From NCBI GenBank assembly GCA_000827265.1, contig KN834874.1:57487-121486 (forward strand): 64,000 nucleotides of DNA. Direction: 5' to 3'. Below are positions 1 through 11,739 of the stretch, piece after piece. A program made the translations under genes and the position numbers. This stretch comes from Collybiopsis luxurians FD-317 M1 (lineage: Eukaryota; Basidiomycota; Agaricomycetes; Agaricales; Omphalotaceae). The notes beneath the pieces were generated by a model. It saw only the letters and a list, made by a program, of their open reading frames with translations, did no database searches and was not told where the DNA came from. Position 1 is the stretch's first letter. The number at the start of each line of letters is the position of its first letter.

Positions 1-905
1 ATATTCAAAGGAACCAGAAGCGGAACGGCGGGTTGGGTAATGGAAGAAAATGAAATCGTTGACCCATTTCAGTAGGTCTTTGACACCTCTGTGTAAGAGT
101 ATTTTCACCATGGCATTGGCGACCCTACCCCATATGCCTGGAGCCGAACACTCCCCAAAATTGAGTGCTAAGTCAAGGTGTATCTTCCCATCTAGCATCA
201 GTGCGATGAAATGTCTGACCAGAACGTGGATGGGGATGTTCCTGAAGGCCGCATCTACATCATAAACTGCAACTTGAGTGCCTAGGGGAGGTGAAGTGAG
301 TGGATTGAGATAGAGGAATTGGATGTGGATAGATTACCTATGGGGGCATTGGCCACAAGGAAGTAGCAGTCTGCAAAGGTCCCCCATCTGCAACGGAATC
401 TGTCAGGATCGATGAGGGAATTTATGGAAATGTGTGTTGGATCAATGGGTGTCGTGGGGGAGGTGTTGTCAGTGTGCAGGGGGATGGGTGGGGAGATTGC
501 AAAATTAGTGCGTGGGTGTGAGTGGTTGATGATGATTCAGAATTTCCCCAGATGCTGTTCCAGGACAGCCATGGGTGCTGTGCGGAAAGGGCCGATCTGA
601 GCTTCAAGCTCTGTGGGATCAAAGGGAGGAGAGAGCCAACCTAAGTGAATCTCTTCCTTGAATTTCGCGCAGATTAGGTTCGCCTCCTCTTCGGAGGAGA
701 AATGATTGGGGGGGATGTAAGTAGAATGGATTTTGTAGCCTTCTATGCCAATGCAGAAGCCGTCTCTGAGTCCAATAGGAATGTTGTGGAATTCCTCAAG
801 AATACCAGCTTCTGTGAGGAGCCTTACCCATGCATCTGGGCAGAGGCAGGTGGTGATGGGTAGTTGATCTGCTCTAATGGGATTGAGAGCCGTGTTCTCT
901 GCTCC
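1..905 (-). pseudogene. Reverse transcriptase part of the retroelement (partial, TGA-interrupted)
   Basis: The frame entered near 900 reads LNPIRADQLPITT and continues through an RT N-terminal region (PIGLRDGFCIGI, TYIPPNH) to HLGKF. It then stops at a TGA at 537-539 just before IIINHSHPR, where retroelement RTs have an Arg (KFR), so CGA to TGA is likely. The frame goes on to RWGTFADCYFLVANAPI. A 56-bp intron (337 to 282, GTAATC..CTAG) joins it to VYDVDAAFRNIPIHV, the RT motif A region, and then WVNDFIFF near 45-75, where the active-site box is expected. The usual box is xxDD; here the first Asp is Asn. The gene leaves the window at position 1. Gag to Pol needs a frame change near 880-900, either programmed or a mutation. 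Confidence 0.65.
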
Positions 906-3269
906 CACATCTGCTGCAATGATGTTTGAAACGGCACTTGTCTCCTCCAACCAGGCAGCCATTGAGACTGTTGAAACTGAGACAATAGGGTCTGTCATCG
1001 ACTCCGAGCCATTTTGAGCCTTTGCAATGCATGTGGAGTTGTTCGCCAGATTTGGAGGGGTGTTGAGACCAGATGTGGTCCAGGCTCCCACAGATATAGC
1101 ATTTGTTGCCTCCGCCTGGGGCGTGTGGTTTCAACTGGTCTGAAGAAGATGACAAATGTGTGCTGGAGGAGGATCTGGAAGTGGAGGTGAAGGTGGAGTT
1201 GGAGGATTTGGAATTCCTGGAAGGTAGGGAGCTGTGGGATTGAAAGGAGTTTTGGGAAGGAAAGGAGAAGGCTCTGCGGGCTTTCTGCATCTCGGTTATC
1301 TCTCGCTCCTGTCTCTCCTCAAGAATCTGGTCGTAGAGGTTCTGCGAGAATATGTCCACATGAACTCCTTTGCCCCGATTCGTGAACCAGTTATGCATTA
1401 CTCGGTTCATATATTCCTTGTGGTTGGCAAAGGCGACATGGAAGTTCGGATGGCCCTGGATCATGCGGAAGCCTTCCTTGAACATATCCCCAATTCGACA
1501 AGCGACTGAGCTGCCCATACCCAGTTTCTTCTCCGGGATGAAGTATGCACGGACAACTCTCAGAAGGATGGTGCTGATCTCAGAAAAGTCAGCCCTGGTT
1601 ACCTCAGACAAGGGAATGTTGTCGAATCTTCTTGACTTCATCTTGACGGTGCCACTGGACTCAATGTGGAAGGATTCACTGGAGACTTTCGAATGGGATA
1701 AGATATCGGAGGAGGCGAATTGCAGAGACCAAGCACCAAGGGGAATGAATATATCCCAACCTTTCTGCAGAGTCTCTGGGATGCCAGGGTGTATGCTGGA
1801 TGCCAGGATGTACAAGTCTGCATCCATGCTTTTGTCCCTTGGATCAGCCCATTTTCCACGAGTATCTTTGTCATCCAAGTCATCATGATGATGGGAGTGG
1901 GAGTGCGATTGGGATAGGCAATGAGAACGAGAGCGTCGTCATCTGTGGCATGAAGAGGATCTCCGACGATGCAGTGAGCGAGAGCAGGAGGAAGGGTGTC
2001 TGCCTTGATGAGAGGAAGAATGGGAACAGGAGCGATTGTGGTATCTGGAAGAGTGAGAGGATTTGGAAGACCTGATCTTTCTGCGGGATGAGGAACAAGA
2101 GTGACGATGGGGTGGTGCCGCGGGAACCTGACAGATGTGGTGTGGGGAGCTCTCATGTCTGGTGGATCTGCCCCGACTCGAAGCACAACGGTGCGACGGA
2201 CTTCTGGCGTGACACGCCCGCCCGCTGGGTGCATTGTTGCTCTGTCTGCCTCTGTGCCTGTGAGGGGTCGGGCTAGGAGTCGGAGATCCCTGATGCGAGT
2301 GTGAAGTCGAGCGATGCCTGGCACGCTTGGTGGAGCCTCCCTGATCCCCTGGGGGATGGATTCGCTTGTCTCCAGAGCAGGGATTGGGGTCTGGAGTGAC
2401 CCAGGCTTGTGAAGGCAACTGTGGAGGTGGATTGACCAAAGGAGTGAATGGTGGATGATTGTCCCTGAAACCAACACCTGAAAGATTGTGTTAGCAATGG
2501 AAAGGAGTGGATAGGAGTGGATAGGGATGGATAAGGAGCGGCTGAGAATGGATAGAATAAAGTGGATGAAGGGATGATGGGTGTGATAGCACCCGACCCA
2601 GATATGGTCTGAACAGTCTGATGGCATAAAAACTGAACACGTGAACGGCGAGGGGGGGGGGAGGGGGGGGGGTGGATATATCTGGAGCTTACCTGGAGTG
2701 CGTGGAGCAGCGCCGGTCGTAGCAGATCTCTGCTGTCCCTGGTTTGTGCCCTCAGTTCCCAACCCACCAGAAGGTGGGCCAGAGAAAGAGAACACCGAAC
2801 CGTAGCCAGGGCGACCCGAAGATCCACCTCGAGAGGGTGCGAGTGCAAAGCCAGCTGGATGAGCTGGGATGTGATTGGAGTATAAAGGCCCTGGGCCCAT
2901 GGATGGTGCTGGATCTCCTCTAGGGAAGGAAGATGGAGCTCTGTGCTCCCTGGACCCAGAGATGAGTCCAACGCAGGTGCCCTTGGAGTGTAGGGCTTCA
3001 GATGCCTGGAGGAGTCGTCGTTGGTCTAGGACAATGTTTGTGCCGGTCTGGTCATCGACGTCATTGTCATCATTGTCATCATTGTCAACATCCTCTCCTC
3101 CTGCGGTGGATGCTCGCTGCTTACCCTTGCTACTAGGTTGCCAGCCTCTAACTGATCTGGTGGGTGTAAAGACTTGTCCTTCCCTAGTGGGAGAGATGAC
3201 TTCACCTTCGACACGAGTGTGGGTCTCTTTGGGTACCTCATAGATGGATTCCAGGTGTGAGACCACCAT
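874..3269 (-). pseudogene. Gag-like zinc-finger protein of the retroelement, interrupted by a TGA
   Basis: The first ATG is at 3269 (minus). Exon 1 has an acidic DNDDNDDNDVDD tract and Gly/Pro/Ser-rich sequence. An intron from 2692 (GTAAGC) to 2478 (TTTCAG) restores the frame into a long Arg/Ser/His-rich stretch. That stretch meets an in-frame TGA at 1939-1941, and the same frame resumes with SHSHSHHHDDLDDKD and a structured part of about 330 residues. Its C-terminus carries CYICGSLDH and then CRFKHHCSRCGSREH, two zinc-binding clusters typical of retroelement Gag. The TGA sits where CGA would fit an Arg-rich run, so a C-to-T change is likely. The frame closes at 874, overlapping the Pol frame. 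Role by family: RNA binding and particle assembly. Not expected to be functional. Confidence 0.65.
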
Positions 3270-3456
3270 GCATGGTGGGGCTTGGCCTGGGTGGTGCAAA
3301 TTGGGTTGCTGGGAGCGGGTTTACGGACGTCCAGCTAGGATGCAAGGGTTTGTCGCATCGGTCGTGTCGGTTGTGTCACTGAGGTCATATGGAAAGTGAA
3401 AACGTTGGCGGGGGAGTGGAAAGGAATGAGTGACACGAAGAAGAATCAAAAACTAT

Positions 3457-4160
3457 CTATATTCTAGCTAAGGATCTTGTGTACAATGGGATGGATACTA
3501 GCGAGGAGCTGTACTCTAAGTGATGATGGAGGTTGGGGCTGAGTTTCACAAACCAACTGAGATGGCCCGGTCGGCATGTCAAAAATGCGGCCTCCATGTT
3601 CTCACGGCTGCCTGTACTAGATGATGTTTCACCGAAGAGGAAATACACTGAATCCAGTGGCGCAGGGCTGGTCACTGGCCAAGGCTCAGATACAAACTGA
3701 GGGAGATCGCGTCAACTTCCTACTAGGGTTCTCAGTTGAGGCAATGACTCGAATGTGTGCAAGAATTGGAAATGCTGGAATTTTGGTTGCTGTATGCCTT
3801 GATGGTCAGCATCTAGGTATATGGATATGTTAAGCAGAAAGCTATTAGTGGATACCTGAAAGGTTCGACTCTTGGTTCGACTAACTCTTATGGTACAGTC
3901 ATCACAGTTACAGTAGCTCTAATGAATTCTTTCTCTTGAGAACATCTTACCGCAGCTACGAAAAGAAAAATGGACAAATGAATAAGAAGCATAGTTAAAC
4001 TAACTAATTGATACACCCAAACCTAGGCAATAGCACTTCAGCTTCCAGAAATATCCCACAAAGTAGTGAGGTTCCAATGATCATATGTAGCAAGGAATGA
4101 AAAAATACGCTGAGTGACAGAGAGCTCTTATGACAGTATATAGCCACATACACTAATCTA
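3457..4160 (+). pseudogene. 3' fragment of a coiled-coil family gene (copy of 27230-27770)
   Basis: From about 3620 the DNA matches 27250-27770 closely. It starts with the stretch that reads VSPKRKYIES in one frame, passes through ATGACTCGAATGTGTGCAAG, and continues into the downstream non-coding part (GAATTCTTTCTCTTGAGAA). At 27 kb this segment follows the body of a degenerate coiled-coil gene. Here only the tail remains and the reading frame is broken. The piece is a dispersed relic of that family, probably brought here by the same duplication process that built the array further right. Confidence 0.6.
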
Positions 4161-5369
4161 ACCCAAGAATCCCCATCCTACAGCTACGCTGCCAGCTCAT
4201 TCACATAAAGGACATCAGCAGTACTTACCACTCAGGGTGAAATCAATCCAGAGTGATCCAAAGCCAATGTATAGAAATCCAATGCTCGGATCCAGAGCTA
4301 ATTTAACTTAGGAAATGTCACTCCTTCTCTCACTATACGATCGAACACCAATTTTGTTGTGCAACAGAAAATCCAATTTAATCATTTAACAAGAGTGAAT
4401 ACAATGTCATTTTAGACTGAGGAAAAGAAGACATGAAGATCTGAATGTGGAAATAAGCACCTCACCATGATTTCCGCAGCAGGAACTGAAAAGCAGCGTC
4501 AGTAAAATTCATCACCATTGTCATCGTCATCATAATGCTGAGCATGGTAGTGTCCAACGCCGGCTTATGGCATATGTCTGTGGATGGAATGATGATTTCA
4601 AGCTTTTCAAGTTCAGAAAAAAAAGAGAAAAGAAAGAGAGTGAGAGAGATGTTTATCTTATATGTACGCACCAGGCTGTCTCTTTATTTTTGGGCAAAAT
4701 TGACCGCAGAGCTCAGAACCGTTCAATCTCTGGGCCGCTTTCAAGATATCAGGTTATGGCTGATGGTCCGGTCCGGATGCTGAGAAATCTCGAAATCCCA
4801 TGGTCGATGCTCCCATTTGAGCATCAGCCTTTTCAAGATGACTCATGTTTTCCGTGACATTTCTAAGCACCAAGGGCATTTATTTGCGCTGTCATATTCT
4901 TCAGTCGATTTCGCTGCCTGTACACAATTATTATTATTATTATTATTATTATTGTCTCTATAGACTATGTCACTATACCTTATAAACTGCATGTTCCTTT
5001 CTGCATCAAATCCCACTGACATGCTGCTCCCCTTGATTCTGCTTTTTTGCCAACTGGACTTCTGAAGTATGAACCTGCTTAGGTACCTGGCTCAGGTCAT
5101 GTCCATAGGCACGCAGTTTTCTCCCTCCACTTCCCCGACATTCAAAATGGCATGAGCATTGAAAATACAAGCATCGCAAGTATCAATTTCACTATCCTCA
5201 ATCACTCAATCACCAGAAGCTATCTCAATTTCAACAATGAAGCTGATCTCTCAGTCAACCTTCTGCAGTGGATGATGCCACCTATGCCTGAAGTATCTGA
5301 ATCCACCGCCATGAGAACACAATTGATTTCAGCTCATGGAATGAAGTGAAACTTGTCCTGTAGCTAGTT
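4161..5369. other. No gene recognised; contains an (ATT)n microsatellite
   Basis: Short open frames here show no recognisable domain and no consistent splicing. A run of about nine ATT units lies at 4927-4954. The stretch ends at the assembly gap. Confidence 0.4.
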
Positions 5370-5678
5370 NNNNNNNNNNNNNNNNNNNNNNNNNNNNNNN
5401 NNNNNNNNNNNNNNNNNNNNNNNNNNNNNNNNNNNNNNNNNNNNNNNNNNNNNNNNNNNNNNNNNNNNNNNNNNNNNNNNNNNNNNNNNNNNNNNNNNNN
5501 NNNNNNNNNNNNNNNNNNNNNNNNNNNNNNNNNNNNNNNNNNNNNNNNNNNNNNNNNNNNNNNNNNNNNNNNNNNNNNNNNNNNNNNNNNNNNNNNNNNN
5601 NNNNNNNNNNNNNNNNNNNNNNNNNNNNNNNNNNNNNNNNNNNNNNNNNNNNNNNNNNNNNNNNNNNNNNNNNNNNNN
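5370..5678. other. Assembly gap (309 N)
   Basis: A run of N from 5370 to 5678. Any frame running through it is an artefact. Confidence 0.99.
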
Positions 5679-7139
5679 ATAGGCAAGAGGTGCTGTCATC
5701 AAACATTGAGAGTGCACTGTGGGGTCAAGGGAAAGTGGTGAAAATTCAGCCGCAATTGAGCTCACACTGACAACGCAAATGGGCATTGGCCCTTTCTTGG
5801 TTTTCCAGCAAAGCTGTGAACACCACCGTAATTATCTGAATGTATACTAATGGGAAGGCAAGAAGGGCAATGCACAAGCCTACGTACCCAGTGCCAAGAT
5901 TAGATAATTCTGAGATAGGAAATGTCAAAGCATTATCAGAGGCTGTGTGGCCGATGTCCATATATGACATCGGCCATCCACAGGCATGGTCGGTAAGCCC
6001 CAACGCCTGCGAAAAATTTGGGCGCTTATTTGGGCGCTTTGTACGAAAAAACTTCGAAAACATGGCAAGGGCAGATAGTATAGCAACGACAAGGTATTCC
6101 GCATGGATTGATAGAGACAAAATGCTTAGAATGCTAGTCTCTTTGATATGTTCTGCCCCATTTTGTACAATATATCCTATTAACAAAGATATGGTTAAAG
6201 CTCAGTCATAATTAGCAGATAAATTAACAAGAAAGAAAAATGAAGGAGTTTAGGGCAGAACATTTTTTTTGTTGAGGGAAAATAAACAAGTTTCTCTCTC
6301 AAAGTTTTGTAGCCAGGGGGGGTTATACACTACAAGTCGATTTCGCAAGATTTGGCTGGGACTTAGGCAAAAGTTGTGATTACATCATGTATAAAATCTC
6401 GCTTCGGTCGCGCACCAATCCTTCCCCCATTCATTTTCCTCTTCCGCTGAGGCCATATGCCCTCATTTCTATTGCTTATACTTCTATCAACACTTTACTC
6501 CATGGCTGCAGCTTCAAAATTGTCACGGCTTGCCGGTTATCGCTGTAAACCTCGATCCAGCTATATCTTCCGGCGCTTAATTGCTATATGCCTCTCACAA
6601 CGAATTTTGGCTCTAATTCTATGATTTAAAATATATAAGATATTAAAAACACATTAATTTGATGTTATATCTATTTTACTATACCGTAGAAGCAATACTG
6701 AAGGCAAACGAAGCAGTTGAGTACGATTTGCCATGTTTTCGCAGGAAACCTTGCTTAGTCAGCTCACAGATTCTTCACAGGCATTGGACACTACCACCAG
6801 TGAGCATATCTTATCAAGAGATATGCCGCTAAGAATAAGGCTTCTCATCGCTGTTGGTCACCAAGGCCACAGACTATGTGCGAAGCTTCCCCAAAAATTG
6901 GCAAGGAGCGCACAAAACACTCTTCAAACTGCCTATCAAATTTCATTAAAAAAAGAGCAAGGAATGAGCCAGCAGACAACTAGTAACCCCAGGGCCAGAC
7001 ATGAGATGATGGTGTTTCCGAAAGATAGACAAGACACCGCCGGTCTCAAATCAACCCTCACTTTGTTTGGGCTTCAGTTTCGACGATAACCTTTAATTGT
7101 TAAACAAGAGTTGAAGGAAGCTCAGGGTGTGTAGATGAT
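5679..7139. other. No gene recognised
   Basis: Two frames of about 120 codons (5840-6211 and 6733-7089, plus) have no recognisable motif, no paralogue in the window and no supporting splice pattern. Sequence near 6250-6680 is AT-rich. Confidence 0.35.
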
Positions 7140-7188
7140 TGCGAGGCCGATGAAGTTGTTGAGCACCTTCAACTTCATCGGCCTCGCA
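7140..7188. repeat. Perfect 19-bp inverted repeat with 11-nt loop
   Basis: The left arm TGCGAGGCCGATGAAGTTG (7140-7158) is exactly complementary to the right arm at 7170-7188, with an 11-nt spacer. It lies directly at the left border of the sirtuin relic, whose coding sequence contains similar GATGAAGT text. It may mark the rearrangement that inverted and truncated that copy. Confidence 0.85.
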
Positions 7189-7600
7189 GGCAACGCTGAT
7201 TTTCGAAATGACGTCGTTTCACTCGGTAAATGAGACAAAGTACTCAAGGAGCTATGCGAGAATCTTGATTCGAAAGAGCCGCAACAAACACAATTTCAAT
7301 TCAACAGTAACTGACGGCTTGAAAGAGTGATAGGAATGAGAAGAACTTGAAGCTCATCCGCGGGGTGGTCGAGTTGGTGGAGCAGATTCAAAGGAAGATG
7401 GATCTGCTGCGGCAAGTGTTAATCCCGAAGAACATGTACCTCCTCCGAGCAGCAAAAACACTCCAACAGTTGGTAGTCTACCACCGGGACGCAGCTCAAA
7501 ATCTGCTACCTCTCTGTCGGTCGCATATTTTTAACCAGCCAGTCGCAGAAGTCAATGGCGTCGACTTTGAAGTCCTATATATAAATATGTTGCAAATACT
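7170..7600 (+). pseudogene. Sirtuin relic (copy D), C-terminal part only, plus strand
   Basis: The plus strand reads DFRNDVVSLGK, stop, then DKVLKELCENLDSKE, matching DFGSRDDDVVLLGKCDEVIEELCEELGWKE of the intact sirtuin at 36191-37790. After a gap it reads KLIRGVVELVEQIQRKMDLLR, matching KLEDEVAKLAEKIQKEMDLRR. DNA similarity continues to about 7500 over the proline-rich tail. The catalytic core is absent and stops interrupt it. This is the only one of the six copies on the plus strand, and a hairpin marks its left end. Confidence 0.75.
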
Positions 7601-7754
7601 AGTAACAATTACAAAATTTCAATGAAAATTACGCAAGCAGCAGAGACTGCATCCACATAACCGTTCAAGATCAAGCAGAATCAAGAGAACTCAACCCGAG
7701 TAGAATACATACCTTTACTCCAATCTCGGTAGCCTTGGAGGATGTTTCCAAATA

Positions 7755-9747
7755 CTAATTCATATCGCTCCCACTCCTGTGCTGCCCTGGAAGAAGATTC
7801 TTCTCCTTGGCAGTTTTACTTTTCTCCCTGGCCATGATATTCCTCTCTCTTGCTGTGACATTCTTTTCTCTGACGGCGATGCCCGCCTCTCTGGTGGCAA
7901 TACTCGCTTCTCTGGCCGCGATATTTGCTTCTCTAGCCACGACGCTCGTCTCACGAGCATGAAGGGCCTTCTCCTTGATTGCGACTCTCTTTTCTCTGTC
8001 CTCCAGATCTTGGTTGACTTGTCTTTGATGATCCCCTTCACTTCCTCCATGCATATTGGCCTCGAGGCTCTGTTTCAGAGCGAAGATCCCGGCTTCGATC
8101 GCCTTCTCGTTGTATGCCGAGGGGGCTCCTAGAGGATCGAGCTTGTGCTTCACCCCCTGCTTCTTTACGCCCAGAGCTTCAGAGAGCCAATCCTACCAAA
8201 ACTCATTTGTTTTACGAGAATGGTCTTACTTATGCAAAATACTCACCATAAAATGCTCCTTTCCGCTGAAAAATCCCTGCACCTTCCCTTTACGCATGCT
8301 CTCTCTGATGTTCAGGGCTTTTCGGACGTATGAAAAATCGCGCCGCCCGAAGAACGCATGAGGAAAGTGGAGTCCGGAGTCCACAGGCGACGGATGACGA
8401 GAACGGGGTCGGAGAGCGCATTCAGACTCTATACCATCGACGATAGGTAACTTGTCCCTCTCCCAGGCGGACATTATATGGCGGCCAAAACCGTTAGCGG
8501 GAGACTCCAAATTATCTTCGAGGCCCGTAAGATTAAGAACCGGGCGAAGAACAGAATTGACATTCCGAAATAGGGTGTTCTCTTTACGGCCCATCACAAG
8601 AACTATGATCCTGGGATTGAAACTCTTAACTGTGGATGAAATTTGAAAACTGGGATCCTCTGCTAATACCGCATCTTCGAGACGCATCCGAGTACAGATC
8701 CTTTCAAAATCTAGCCGGTTGAACGCCTCTTCGATCCCAAGGTCCGGTCGACTCGTTATAAAAATTCGAAATGGAAGCAAGCGCTCTCGCATCGCACGTC
8801 CAAGGAGAGACAGGATGCGTTGTTGGTCGGGAGTATGGAGACACTCATCAAGGGCATCTATGATAAGGATGCGAGCGTTTGTTGGGAATGAGGTGTGAGA
8901 GCCGTCGAAGGTATCACCTGTAGCGCAATGCGGCTCGGGACTGAGAGGGGACGCTCCGTTAAGTTTTTTCCCATTCCCATCACTGGCAATGGTTGCATCC
9001 GACAACCCTCGATTTGACTGGACTTTCAACCAGGGCTGAACAAGCAATTGTTCGAACTGAGTTTCGATTGACGAGGTGAGTAAAGAAGGATTCTCCAAGA
9101 CTGCCGAATTGACGACCGAGCGAAAATCCGACATTGCAATGGCCATTTGCATAGCGATGGTCGTGAAAAGCCGATTAGGATTGTTCCGGGAAGAATCCGA
9201 GCGGCTGAAACGAAAGCTCCCAAGGAGCTGACCACTCTTTGCGAGGTCCTGAGCAATAGTCTGTGCGATGACAGACTTCCCCGCTCCTGCACGACCGGAG
9301 ATCCAGTAAATGGGGCTTTTATCCAAGTCGGGACCTGCCGCCCAGTCTCTCAAGTCTCTCAAGACCTCGTCTCCCCTGCGTGGGTGGGGGTATGGAGAAT
9401 ACAGTAAGCAATGCGGCGCGCCAGAGGAAGCTACCAAATTGGGAGGAGCTGACGGTGCAGCACCAAGGTATAGGTCGGTAACTCGCGAACGCAATGATCG
9501 GTTTGCTGCAGAACAGTATTCGTATGCTGGAGACGAGTATTCCGATAGCTTGAGCAAGCCTATGTGGAAATATATCACAGCTCTGAATATGAGAATTTAG
9601 GATTTCGGCAAAGATAGGATAGACGAACTCACCCTCTTCAGCCAGATCACCGCGGTAAGACGCACTGTAGTCGGGTCCATAAACGTCAACACCGTAGTCA
9701 ACAGAAGGAGAGCAGTAGAAGACCCTGTTGTTCATGTTGAAGATCAT
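7755..9747 (-). CDS. NACHT-type P-loop NTPase with a C-terminal heptad coiled coil
   Basis: Three exons: 9747-9633, 9559-8247 and 8192-7755 (introns of 73 and 54 bp with GT..AG), giving about 621 residues in one frame. Visible parts are a Walker A GRAGAGKS (about residues 127-134), a Walker B ILIIDALDE (about 269-277) and sensor-type FRIFITSRPD. These are hallmarks of fungal NACHT STAND proteins, which act as ATP-switched receptors in incompatibility and immunity. The protein is short: no winged-helix/ARC region and no WD, ankyrin or TPR repeats can be recognised after the NTPase. Instead about 10 heptads (AREANIA, AREASIA, TREAGIA and the like, residues about 538-610) form a coiled coil of the same type as the proteins at 10.5 and 32 kb. 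The start was chosen as the ATG giving a clean spliced frame. The region between the NTPase and the coiled coil is unlike known NACHT proteins and may be eroded. Confidence 0.75.
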
Positions 9748-10440
9748 GGTAGATGTAACGGTCAGTTGGGGGATCTAATAAAGGTGGTGTTGTAAATTCC
9801 GGCAACAATGCGGCGGAAACGCCGATCGGATCGGAACAATTACGTGACTTCACGTTTCTTATGCTCGCTTTTCCTTTCTTGTTCCAGCTGTGATTGACGG
9901 TTAAAAGCACTGGAAATAGATATTCGAAAGTACTCAGTGGATGTGTGTACGATATGTTAACTGTCTCTCGTTTGCCTCATCACCTTTCAACCACCCTCCA
10001 GTCATCCTTGCTGTCATCATTCCAATCAAACTAATGCTGTTGAATAATATTGGTGGCTAACAGCATATGCTAGCCTGTTGAAGTAAGGTCCAAAATTGTC
10101 AGATTCCGGAATATAATCTCCGATACCTTCGGCTCACATGTTGCACGCCCATGTTTCCATCCAACTCCAATCGTAAATTTACGGGCTTATAATAACACCT
10201 CAACATCTGCCGCCTCCGCTCACAACTTCTCAAGATCCTGCAATGGCAGGGATTTCAACTTTGCTACCTAGATCTTTAGGTGCTTACATCGTTTGCATAT
10301 TATCTCGCACTGAGCTAATCGCAATTTCTAGAAGTTGCACCAACTGGACACCAGTTTACTGATGATCGCGGTACGATGCTGCTCGAGACGAAGCGGGTTC
10401 CATGGACACTAAAGATACTCTAAACAGGCCAAGGAAGGAA
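9748..10440. other. Upstream region of the NACHT gene; no gene seen
   Basis: This divergent spacer separates the NACHT gene (minus) from the coiled-coil gene (plus). Near 10370-10430 weak similarity (LETKRVPW) to exon 2 of the intact coiled-coil gene suggests decayed 5' exons. No convincing promoter motif was picked out. Confidence 0.4.
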
Positions 10441-10444
10441 GGCA

Positions 10445-11590
10445 AATGATGAAGTCAAGGACTACCCTCACCAGGGGAAAATCGATGTTGGTGCTGGGGT
10501 AATTATTATAATATCAGCATGGACTTCATCCAATAACTATCTCTTGGCATACTATGCTTTGTCCAACAGAGTACAAATATCGATCAACAGGACGGCTGTC
10601 CTCAACTACAAGAATGGGATCCTGCGCGCAACGAAACTCATAATCACGCTGGCCAAGATCACCTCGACCCAGCTCTGGATAGCAAGCCTGAGCTTGACCA
10701 TTGGGAAGCTTATTTGGAGTGGAGAGAGGCTTATGTCGCAAAACTCGAGGCCGATGTCGCAGAGCGAGAGGCTGCTGTCGCAGAACGGGAGGCTCATGTC
10801 GCCCTGCGCGAATTCCATGTCAATTCCCGAGAGGCTTTTGTCAACTCTGCAGAAGCGGATGTTGAATCCAGAGAAGCGGATCTCGAGTCTCGAGAGGCTG
10901 ATATTGCGTGCAGAAAAGTTCATGTCAGGTCCCGAGAAGAGAACCTCGCTTCTCGAGAGGCTGATATCGCATCGCGAGAAGCGAAGCTTGTGCACCGAGG
11001 GCTCGATCTTGTAAAACGAGAGGCCGACGTCGCGTCTCGGGAGGAAATTCTCGTATCCCAAGAGGCCGTCGATGCCACCTCCCAAGAAGGTCTAGCTCCA
11101 GCCAAAGTCGAGAGTTTCGCCACCAGACTCGAGAATCTCATTGCCAGAAAGTATTCCACGGTCAAGAAGGATCTCCTTCGATGGTTACTTAAGCTGCGCA
11201 AACGGAGGATGCGTAACACCCTGCAGGCACAGAGCCAAAGAATTTCCGACCTAGAACCTCTGCTTCCACTAGCGGAAGAGCACCGTATGGAAGTATCACG
11301 CTCTACTCTTCATCGAACTTCAGAGGTTGTGAGTATGCTCATTTTTCTCTTTTCTTGCAGGAACTGACTGCAAACTTCATCAGGTCTCGTCTGGGTCAAC
11401 TGGGTATGTATCCAGTGTTAGCTGAAGATACAGCAGCTGAAGAAGCCCTTGACTTTACAGGATCTTTACAGAATCTCGTCATGTTACGTTAAATGCCAAC
11501 ACCATTAACCTGGTAGGCTCAGATTTGTATCAAACAACTAATAATTCCAATGGGCCTACGGGACAGCTGAATGACCAAGGTTCAGCCTTT
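10445..11590 (+). CDS. Heptad-repeat coiled-coil protein, short paralogue (5' end decayed)
   Basis: The exon pattern follows the intact paralogue at 31447-35017. GKIDVGAG before a donor at about 10498 equals its exon 3 end (EKIDVEAL). The main exon begins near 10560 with QQDGCPQLQEWDPARNE, equal to EKEGCIQAREWDVARRE. About 17 heptads follow, of the type EREAAVA, SREADLE, SREADIA, then a basic stretch (RWLLKLRKRRMR). Small 3' exons reading VSSGSTG and LNANTINLVGSDLYQ correspond to REAPGSTQ and LSADIIYMVGQNLYE. The intron between those two exons even keeps the same AGCTGAAG text. The array is much shorter than in the paralogue (about 17 against 79 heptads). Exons 1-2 are not recognisable, so it may be a pseudogene or use another start. 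Confidence 0.6.
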
Positions 11591-11739
11591 CATTGAAAAT
11601 CACATGCTGAAAGGTGTGGCACCGCCATGAGACCTGGGAAGGTTCAAACGAGCTCGATCCTGTTCAGCTCTGGGCAGCAGCTGCATACAAGGACTACGCT
11701 TTGACGGCAATCCTACATCCTTACATTATAGTTACTTTA

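Larger units (their letters stand above)
1..3300 (-). mobile_element. Decayed DIRS-like or related retroelement, 5' part (runs off the left edge)
   Basis: On the minus strand a Gag-like reading frame with zinc fingers is followed in another frame by a reverse transcriptase, the usual order in a retroelement. The paired zinc knuckles (a C-x2-C finger, then a CCCH-like finger near 890-1010) and the RT wording resemble basidiomycete DIRS/tyrosine-recombinase type elements as I remember them. The recombinase or integrase that would settle the class lies outside the window. No terminal repeat was seen upstream of the Gag start near 3269. Two in-frame TGA codons and a Gag/Pol frame change mark the copy as decayed. 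Confidence 0.7.

Noticed and set aside
1638..3299. Single 553-codon minus frame through the Gag-like region
   Set aside because: It reads through a good intron (2692-2478) into a non-matching frame; the spliced path leads to the zinc-finger part.
3268..3300. Upstream TTG at 3299 as Gag start
   Set aside because: The first ATG at 3269 is in frame and sufficient; no evidence for a non-ATG start.
5282..5786. Minus-strand frames of 125-140 codons across 5370-5678
   Set aside because: They run through N bases and have no real sequence.
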